From Nostoc parmelioides FACHB-3921 (lineage in GTDB: Bacteria > Cyanobacteriota > Cyanobacteriia > Cyanobacteriales > Nostocaceae), in assembly GCF_014696625.1 (NCBI RefSeq), contig NZ_JACJQL010000003.1, forward strand, positions 124,001-188,000: DNA of 64,000 bases. Direction: 5' to 3'. A program made the translations under genes and the position numbers. Of this stretch, positions 1-7,300 are shown piece after piece. The notes under the pieces were generated by a model. It was not told where the DNA came from. It made no database searches and saw only the letters and a list, made by a program, of their open reading frames with translations. The first letter of the stretch is position 1, and every line of letters begins with the position of its first letter.

Positions 1-676
1 AATATTTGGGCTTATCAGTTGGTTTACGTGGAGCCTGTTTAATTTTGACAACTAAGCTTTTAGCATCGAAAGACTGATAAACTACTTCACCACGGACAGA
101 AAAACCGCCATCAGGAATATTGGATGAAGGCGCTGGGGCTTTCGTAGCTGCTTCTGGTTCTTCGGGTATGGTTTCTTGTGAAAGCGCATCTTGCTCATCT
201 TCTTCTGTCGAATGTTTAGCCAGATTTTCTGGTTCCCAAACGCCGACGATTTGGATATGCAGAGTGTCGTTTTCTTGCCTTGTGCGGGGATAAACTACCC
301 ACAAATGGTCTTGTTCTAGGTCTAGATGATTTTTGACTAGGCTCATAATCCGACCCAGGAGGACGGCGTTGAGTTCTACGCCATCTGTAGTCAGTAAGAT
401 ACCTTGCGTAAATTGTTCATCGCTGGCACGGTAACGACCCCGGACTAAACCAATGGCTCTGTATTGCATTGGTTCACTGGGAGGTGGAATTGGTTGCTGG
501 CGATCGGCTAAGTTCTCATCTGTGGCATTCTCACTAGTGTTGAGTGACGAATTTTCAGGCTTAGAGGACTGGGGTGCTGCTATATGAATATTAGCGGCCG
601 CCTCTATTTTAGTTTGAGGCTGATCTGAGGCAAAAGAGTTGGAAGATTCAGGCGAAGGCATCAGGTCGGAAGTCAT
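1..676 (-). CDS. Conserved cyanobacterial protein of unknown function, 3' end cut by window edge
   Basis: An open frame runs leftwards from ATG at 676 without a stop to the window edge, so about 225 N-terminal residues are visible and the C-terminus is missing. The first 50 residues are a Ser/Pro/Asn-rich, probably disordered tail. A compact part follows with the segment MQYRAIGLVRGRYRASDEQF and the hydrophobic stretch GILLTTDGVELNAVLLGRI, then an acidic Glu-rich linker and a second basic segment near the edge. No signal peptide or membrane segment is visible. I do not recognise an enzyme motif. It points away from the TPR gene at 1055, with a 378-base gap that probably holds both promoters. 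Confidence 0.7.
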   Translation of the reverse strand, partial: MTSDLMPSPESSNSFASDQPQTKIEAAANIHIAAPQSSKPENSSLNTSENATDENLADRQQPIPPPSEPMQYRAIGLVRGRYRASDEQFTQGILLTTDGVELNAVLLGRIMSLVKNHLDLEQDHLWVVYPRTRQENDTLHIQIVGVWEPENLAKHSTEEDEQDALSQETIPEEPEAATKAPAPSSNIPDGGFSVRGEVVYQSFDAKSLVVKIKQAPRKPTDKPKY

Positions 677-1054
677 AAAAACTCCTTGCGGCGGAGACAC
701 ATCCCAATTATGGGATTTTACTAAAGCATCGAGAAAGAGCGCTTGTGTGGCTGATGAAAGTATATTGGCTTTTCACAAAATCACACGAAAACGCTCTATA
801 TAATTTTAAAGACGCTAGACTCGTCATTCTACTCTAAATCTGTAATTTAGCGCCTTTACACTAGTTTCGGAAGCATATCACAGCTTCTATTCTGATGGCT
901 CCTCCTAAAGTCATCACTTACTTTAGCAGTGCTAACTTGTGGTTTGTTATAAAATTCACAGGTATTTGACGGTATTCCGCAAACTTTGGAAATTTTTAAC
1001 TTTCTAATTTGTGTCGATAATAATGTGATTATAGATATGGAGGGCATTTAAATC
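677..1054. other. Intergenic region between divergent genes
   Basis: This AT-rich stretch separates two divergently oriented genes. A GGAGGG motif at 1039-1044 is the ribosome binding site that fixes the GTG start at 1055. I see no repeat or RNA gene. A 63-codon minus-strand frame inside it has no coding signature. Confidence 0.5.
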
Positions 1055-1948
1055 GTGTCTCAACCGCGCAATCGGTGGATAGTTCAACTCATCTTGGCGC
1101 TGGCAGTTCTAGCTTTTGTGGGTGTTTCAGTTGTTCCCATTATTGGAGCGCTGAATGATAATACGTCACCCTCAAACCAGAATAGTGCTAGTAACCAAGG
1201 CAGCTCACTCGCTTCTAATCAACAATCCAAATTGGCAGACGAAGTACGTGGATATGAACTGGTTTTACAACGGGAACCAGAAAATCAAACTGCATTGAAG
1301 GGTTTATTACAAGCGCGGCTGCAACTTTTAGCTTTAAAACAAGGTAATGTCCAGAGCGTGATAGAGCCTCTGGAAAAGCTAGCCAAGCTTAATCCTAATC
1401 AATCAGAGTATGGAGTGCTATTAGCTCAAGCCAAACAACAAATTGGTGACAAGGAAGGGGCGGCTACAGCTTATCGCTCAATTTTGGATACCAAACCCGG
1501 TGATTTAAAGGCTTTGCAAGGGATGGTAGTTCTCTTGTTAGATCAGCAACGTCCAGAAGCGGCTGTCGGTTTGTTGCAAGATACTCTTACTAATGCTGCC
1601 CAAGCCAATACCATCCAGCCGGGGAGTGTGGATGTAGTGGCTGTACAGGTGCTACTGGGTAATGTTCATGCGGCTCAGAAACGTTATCCTCAAGCGATTT
1701 CGGCATTTGACCAAGCAATTGAGAAAGATACAAAGGATTTTCGTCCAGTTTTGGCAAAGGCCATGCTGTTGAAGCAACAAGGAAAAGCAACCGAGGCTAA
1801 ACCTTTGTTTGATAGTGCTTTAGCTTTAGCGCCGGCTCAATACAAAGATGAAATTAATAAAGCCGCAACTGCATCTCCTGCATCTCCTGCACCTGCTGCA
1901 CCTGCTGCACCTCCCGTTCCCACTCCTGAAAGTACTCCGAAGCCATAA
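1055..1948 (+). CDS. Membrane-anchored TPR-repeat protein
   Basis: A 297-residue protein starting with GTG, preceded by a strong GGAGGG ribosome binding site ten bases upstream. Residues about 8-33 form one hydrophobic segment after a basic start (PRNRW), so it is probably an N-terminal membrane anchor with the rest outside the cytoplasm. Residues about 60-270 contain tetratricopeptide-like helices, for example EPENQTALKGLLQARLQLLA and YPQAISAFDQAIEKDTKDF. The C-terminal 30 residues are an Ala/Pro-rich tail encoded by tandem short repeats (about 1868-1915). TPR proteins are scaffolds for protein assembly; the partner cannot be read from sequence. A terminator-like hairpin follows directly. 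Confidence 0.8.
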   Translation: MSQPRNRWIVQLILALAVLAFVGVSVVPIIGALNDNTSPSNQNSASNQGSSLASNQQSKLADEVRGYELVLQREPENQTALKGLLQARLQLLALKQGNVQSVIEPLEKLAKLNPNQSEYGVLLAQAKQQIGDKEGAATAYRSILDTKPGDLKALQGMVVLLLDQQRPEAAVGLLQDTLTNAAQANTIQPGSVDVVAVQVLLGNVHAAQKRYPQAISAFDQAIEKDTKDFRPVLAKAMLLKQQGKATEAKPLFDSALALAPAQYKDEINKAATASPASPAPAAPAAPPVPTPESTPKP

Positions 1949-1953
1949 AACTC

Positions 1954-1976
1954 TAACCCCCAATTTCAGGGGGTTA
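1954..1976 (+). terminator. Terminator-like hairpin after the TPR gene
   Basis: TAACCCCC and GGGGGTTA form a perfect 8-bp stem around a 7-base loop, starting 5 bases after the stop codon. There is only a weak T-rich tail. It lies between convergent genes and could serve both. Confidence 0.6.
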
Positions 1977-2012
1977 TTGATGAGTAGGATAAGAATTTTG
2001 AATGTTGAATTG

Positions 2013-2642
2013 TTACACTCCTTCAATAGCGGCGACAATACCAAAAATCAAAAATAAGCATCCGCCAGCAAAGGTGAGTTGACGTTCAGAAATTTTCCCG
2101 GCAATCATTTTGCCTCCAATGACAGCGATCGCCGCACAAATGGCATGACCTAAAATGGCTCCTATGGTGACACCTATGATGTTATTTCCGGCGGCTAAGG
2201 CTATGGTGGCAATTTGGGTGCGATCGCCCCACTCGGCCATAAAGGTCAAGACAAAGGCTTCTAATATAATTGATAAGGGCGTTTTTTGTTTTGGTAGTTG
2301 CAAATCTGCTTTTTCTACGGCTGCTTTGGCCTCCTCCATCTCTTCCATCACTTCAGCTTTATCCGCCGCCGCCGACATCTTACTAGCGTCATATAACAGT
2401 TTCAGACCAAAGGCAATAAATAAGGTTATTTCAGCGTAATAAATATACACTGGTGGCAATAGAGATGCAGCTTTGCCAAATAACACCGAGAGTATTGTCA
2501 TTGCGGCTAAAGCGCCCACTACTCCTGTAAAAACCCATCGTCGGGAATGGTGCATTGCCAAGATCATGGCGATGAAAAAAGTTTTATCGCCTAGTTCTGA
2601 AACTGTAATTAGTAATAAACCTGCGGTAAAAGCTGTTAGCAC
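2013..2642 (-). CDS. mnx: UPF0016/TMEM165-Gdt1 family manganese exporter (Mnx type)
   Basis: A 209-residue multi-pass membrane protein with the two hallmark motifs of the Gdt1/TMEM165 cation exporters: ELGDKT at residues 16-21 and EWGDRT at 137-142, each at the start of a three-helix half. The two halves are joined by an acidic linker (about residues 90-118). In Synechocystis the single-chain member, Mnx, moves Mn2+ from the cytoplasm to the thylakoid lumen, supplying photosystem II and preventing Mn toxicity. I chose GTG at 2642 because AGGAG sits 8 bases upstream and the resulting length fits the family. The frame stays open 47 codons further upstream, but that part is not family-like and overlaps a conserved RNA structure. 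Confidence 0.88.
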   Translation of the reverse strand: MLTAFTAGLLLITVSELGDKTFFIAMILAMHHSRRWVFTGVVGALAAMTILSVLFGKAASLLPPVYIYYAEITLFIAFGLKLLYDASKMSAAADKAEVMEEMEEAKAAVEKADLQLPKQKTPLSIILEAFVLTFMAEWGDRTQIATIALAAGNNIIGVTIGAILGHAICAAIAVIGGKMIAGKISERQLTFAGGCLFLIFGIVAAIEGV

Positions 2643-2724
2643 TCTCTCAAGCTCCTGAAAAACGTTTACCGATGTGAAGCTTGATGAATGCCAAAAGACC
2701 CCACCAAGCACACATCTTGAATGT

Positions 2725-2840
2725 GAACTTAGTGAAGGTCTCGCTTCCAAATATTTTCTAGTTGTCATCTGAACCAGGCTCATCGCCAGTATGTTGATCC
2801 AGATGTACTGGCTTTTGCCAGCAGCTACTCCCCTTCTTAT
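2725..2840 (-). promoter_or_regulatory. Probable yybP-ykoY manganese riboswitch in the mnx leader
   Basis: Read on the minus strand, the leader has, in order, GGGGAGTAGC (about 2824-2833), then ATCAACATACTGG, and later GAAGCGAGACCTT (about 2734-2746). The block order and wording resemble the yybP-ykoY aptamer as found in the E. coli alx and mntP leaders, where it senses Mn2+ and controls exporter genes. The gene downstream belongs to a manganese-exporter family, as expected. CACAT...ATGTG and GAGACC...GGTCTTTT between the aptamer and the GTG start could form alternative expression-platform hairpins. Exact ends are estimated by eye. Confidence 0.72.
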
Positions 2841-2924
2841 CAGAATAAGATTGTATAGCGATCCAATGTGAATTGTAAATATATATTTTAGCTGTTGAGT
2901 GCAAATATCAGGACATATCCACCA

Positions 2925-3833
2925 ATGCCATACTTAACTGATGCCAGGGAAATTCGTGCCATAGTCGCTGGATATACTCAAGCTACTACCTTATGGATAG
3001 ATACCGAGGTCGCTGACTATAAAAGTCGTAGCCCTCGATTATCGCTGATTCAGGTATTAGATGATCCTAACGATATGAGTGGCGATCGCGTTTATCTTTT
3101 GGATGTACTTGATCAGCCTGATTTAGTAGCTGATTTTGTTGAGAAAATTATGGTAAATTCAAATATTGAAAAAGTGTTTCATAATGCCAATTTTGATGTT
3201 AAACTTCTGGGCAATAAGCAAGCTAAAAATATTACTTGCACTTTAGAAATTGCTAAAAAAATACCTTATCATCTCTTACCAGTACAAAATTATCAACTGC
3301 AAAATTTAGCTACATTATTATGTAATTTTAACAATATTGATAAACAGGAACAGAGTAGCGATTGGGGAAGGCGACCTCTCAGCGAAGAACAAATAGAATA
3401 TGCTTATTTAGATTGTATTTATCTCGCTCAAATCCATCGGCGTTTATTAAACTTGCAAATAGAAAGTAACCCTGATCCAACGACAGTAGACATAACAGTT
3501 GTCAACTCACGTTTTGCCCAAATCGAAGAACAATGGAAACTTTTAAATTCTGAATATGAGCATCTACAAGAGCAATTAAAAAAAGCTATGCAGTCTCAAA
3601 ATATATCGGAAACATCTACTTACAAGCTCACAAGCTATCAACGTAAAGTTGTGAAGGTACAGTTTTCCGAATTATCCAATTTAGTACAAAATCAAGGTAT
3701 TAGTTTAAATTTCCCAGTTACATTAACTGAGAAACTACAAAAAGATTTAGGGGAAAATCTCGAACAACTATCTGTAGATATTGATGAAAACACTTATTTA
3801 CGGCTAACCCAGAAAAATCAGCATGATTCGTAG
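2925..3833 (+). CDS. rnd: Ribonuclease D-like 3'-5' exonuclease
   Basis: A DEDDy exonuclease: Exo I is WIDTE (D26, E28), Exo II is HNANFDVK (D91), Exo III is YAYLD (Y159, D163), counted from ATG at 2925. These residues bind the two metal ions that cleave RNA 3' ends, usually in tRNA and small-RNA maturation. After about residue 185 the HRDC region of E. coli RNase D is replaced by a shorter coiled segment (EEQWKLLNSEYEHLQEQLKK) and a charged tail. The frame also offers TTG at 2895; I prefer the ATG because family members usually begin close to it. It is transcribed away from mnx and its riboswitch. Confidence 0.85.
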   Translation: MPYLTDAREIRAIVAGYTQATTLWIDTEVADYKSRSPRLSLIQVLDDPNDMSGDRVYLLDVLDQPDLVADFVEKIMVNSNIEKVFHNANFDVKLLGNKQAKNITCTLEIAKKIPYHLLPVQNYQLQNLATLLCNFNNIDKQEQSSDWGRRPLSEEQIEYAYLDCIYLAQIHRRLLNLQIESNPDPTTVDITVVNSRFAQIEEQWKLLNSEYEHLQEQLKKAMQSQNISETSTYKLTSYQRKVVKVQFSELSNLVQNQGISLNFPVTLTEKLQKDLGENLEQLSVDIDENTYLRLTQKNQHDS

Positions 3834-4358
3834 TTATTAATAGCCTAAAAATTAGAGTATTTTTGAGCAGTATAGCCTTGCTTACACTAGTAAGATGCAA
3901 ACAACAATAATTTAGGACTTACCCATGAAAACGAAAAATCAAAAGTTTAGACAAGGGTGTAGGAGTATAAATTTTTAAGAGCCTTACACCCAGTCTCAAC
4001 AGACAACCTGGATGGGTAAGACCTGTTCATATCATATTTAGTCTGAACCTGATCCAAACTTGGTTATATTTATCAATTCTTAATTTAATTTTTTGAGTAT
4101 TTTAACTGATTGACAAAACTTACTGTGCTTTTAATTCTCACGAACGCTACCGAAATACACTATTTTTTGAGAAATTACAAAATTTTTTGGTGTAAATGAC
4201 ATTCCTTATTTATGTTGTTTTGATTAAAAAATTCTTTAAAGGGACAAAATTTTAGAAATTACTGAGATGATCTCCTAAAGATATTTGTTCCCTATATAGA
4301 TTTTTATTTTGGCTTGACTCGCTTAGGTTCGCTGAATCCAATTTTGCGGAGCCTTTTG
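3834..4358 (+). other. Intergenic region upstream of the large surface-protein gene
   Basis: It holds one copy of the dispersed inverted-repeat element (3914-4024) and a long AT-rich stretch (4040-4260) likely to contain the promoter of the surface protein. A frame opens from TTG at 4314, but GGAG near 4348 places the translation start at ATG 4359. Confidence 0.5.
3914..4024 (+). repeat. Dispersed inverted-repeat element family 1, copy A
   Basis: A 111-bp element with ends AGGACTTACCCA and TGGGTAAGACCT (12 bp, one mismatch). The interior has the family signature ACGAAAAATC, AAGGGTGTAGGAGTATAAAT, CTTACACC and CAGTCTCAACAGACAACCTG. It is the most divergent full copy, with CCC replacing CGC in both ends, which suggests compensatory change. 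No clear target duplication flanks it. Confidence 0.75.
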
Positions 4359-7300
4359 ATGTCTTTAACTGATGACCTATTGCAAGCTTTAAAGTTAACA
4401 TTACCGGACAATAACGTAAACATCGTAGTTGTTTATCCTGGTTCTGGTGGTGATAGTCCAAGCTACGTGGATCTGACAATTTCCAACGGTAATTTCCTCA
4501 ATGGACTGTATGACAGTTATTGCATTGATGTGAATCAAGGTATAAATCCAGGGCAAACTTACCAAGCTCAACTGTATTCTAGCTATAATGACCCTTTGCC
4601 AACAGGGATAATTGATAAACCTGAAAACCTAGATGAAGTTAACTGGTTAATTAACCAGAAATTCTTAGGTCAGCAAGCTCCAGATAGTCTCGGTGCTTAT
4701 ACCTCTGGTGATATGCAGGTAGCCATATGGACTCTGCTTGAGGACGCAATTCCTTCCAGTGCATTAAATACAGTAGGCGCATACGATCTAAGTCGAGTTA
4801 GTGAGCTGGTTGAAGCAGCGCGTCAAAATGGTGCAGGCTTTGTACCAGGCCTTAGCCAAGATGGCACACCTCAAGATATCGCAATTATTGTTGTTCCTGT
4901 TGACCAAACAGGAAGTAACATCGCACAAAGTACGATTAATATCCTCAAGACAGCCGCTTTGGGTGATTTTGTTTGGGAAGACCTAAATGCTAATGGCGTT
5001 CAGGATACCAATGAAGCGGGTGTAGAAGGTGTTACTGTTACCCTCACTGGTGGCGGCAAAGATGGTGTAATTGGTACAGCAGATGACACTACTGTCACCA
5101 CAACCACCGATGCCAATGGTTCTTATCTATTTCCACTTCTTTTGCCTGGTGTAGAGTACAAAGTTACCTTTAGCAATCTACCAACAGGTTTTGTCTTTAC
5201 ACAGTCCAATCAAGGTAATGATACAACCGATTCTGATGCTGACCCACTCACCGGTCAGGCACAAATCATCGAGCTGAATCCAAATGAGTTCAATCGCACT
5301 ATTGATGCCGGTATCTATAGAACAGCCGGTTTAGGAGACTTCGTATTCAACGATGTCAACAACAACGGTATTCAGGATACAGGAGAAGTTGGTGTTAGTG
5401 GAGTTGTAGTCGAACTCATAAAAAATGGGAGTGTCATCGCCACAACCACAACAAATAGCAGTGGTGGCTACCAATTCAGTGGCTTAATCCCAGGAGATTA
5501 CCAAGTCAAATTCACAGCCCCCGCAGGTTATGTATTCTCCACAGCCAACCAAGGCAACAGTGACGCAGTAGATAGTGATGCCGACCCCAGCACAGGTGTA
5601 ACCCAAACAGTCACCCTAACATCAGGAGAATTCAACGGCACATTGGATGCAGGCTTAGTAGCCCTAGCCAGCTTAGGGAATTTCGTCTTTGAAGACAAAA
5701 ATGCCAACGGCATTCAAGATTCAGGGGAAACAGGTATTGGCAATGCCACAGTTAACCTCTTAGATGCAGCCGAGAATTTCATCGCCACAACCACTACCAA
5801 CAGTAGCGGACTATACTCATTCACAAACCTGCAACCAGGAGACTACAAAGTCCAATTTGTACAACCCAGTGGCTTCAACGGTATCAGTCCCAAGAATATA
5901 GGTAGCAATGATGCCATTGATAGTGATGGATTAATCTCCGATATAGTCAACTTGTCACCAGGAGAAAATGACACCACAGTTGATGCTGGGTTCTACAAAA
6001 CCGCTTCATTAGGAGACTTCGTATTCAACGATGCCAACAACAACGGTATTCAGGATACAGGAGAAGTTGGTGTTAGTGGAGTTGTAGTCGAACTCATAAA
6101 AAATGGGAGTGTCATCGCCACAACCACAACAAATAGCAGTGGTGGCTATCAATTCAGTGGCTTAATCCCAGGAGATTACCAAGTTAAATTCACAGCCCCC
6201 ACAGGCTACATCTTCTCCACCGCCAACCAAGGCAGCAACGACGAATTAGACAGTGATGCCAACCCCAGCACAGGTGTAACCCAAACAGTCACCCTAACAT
6301 CAGGAGAATTCAACGGCACATTGGATGCAGGCTTAGTAGCCCTAGCCAGCTTAGGGAATTTCGTCTTTGAAGACAAAAATGCCAACGGCATTCAAGATTC
6401 AGGGGAAACAGGTATTGGCAATGCCACAGTTAACCTCTTAGATGCAGCCGAGAATTTCATCGCCACAACCACTACCAACAGTAGCGGACTATACTCATTC
6501 ACAAACCTGCAACCAGGAGACTACAAAGTCCAATTTGTACAACCCAATGGCTTCAACGGTATCAGTCCCAAGAATATAGGTAGCAATGATGCCATTGATA
6601 GTGATGGATTAATCTCCGATATAGTCAACTTGTCGCCAGGAGAAAATGACACCACAGTTGATGCTGGGTTCTACAAAACCGCTTCATTAGGAGACTTCGT
6701 ATTCAACGATGCCAACAACAACGGTATTCAGGATACAGGAGAAGTTGGCGTAGCAGGCGTAACCGTTACCCTTACTGGTGGCGGCGCAGACGGCATTATC
6801 AATGGTGTTGGTGATACTACCGTTACCACCACTACTAATGCCAGTGGCAATTACAATTTTTCTGGACTCACACCAGGTCAACAATATCAAGTTGGATTCT
6901 CTGGTTTACCAGCAGGATTTCAGTTTACTCAAGCTAATGTGGGCGCTAATGATGCTGTAGATTCTGATGCTATTCCCAGCACTGGCAAAACTCAGATTGT
7001 TACCCTTGTCTCTGGTGAAAATAATCTCACGTTGGATGCAGGCATATATCAAAATGCTGGTGACTTATCAATCACGAAAACAGATGGTTTAACAAATGTC
7101 ACTCCAGGACAGCAGATAACCTATACCATAGTGGCGCGAAATAATGGTCTGATTACTGCTACCAACGCCCTGGTGAGCGATATCATCCCTAGCAACTTAA
7201 CCAACGTCACTTGGACAAGCGTAGCCAGTGGAGGTGCAACAGACAACCAAGCCAGTGGTACAGGGAACATCAATGATCACGTCACCCTGACAGGGGGTAG

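Noticed and set aside
856..1047. 63-codon minus-strand frame
   Set aside because: Lies in the promoter region of two divergent genes; no coding features.
2643..2783. N-terminal extension of the manganese exporter (47 extra codons)
   Set aside because: It has no membrane-protein character, overlaps the riboswitch-like RNA, and a good ribosome site serves GTG 2642.
4314..4358. Upstream TTG start of the surface protein
   Set aside because: ATG 4359 has GGAG at a proper distance; the extra 15 residues do not make a signal peptide.
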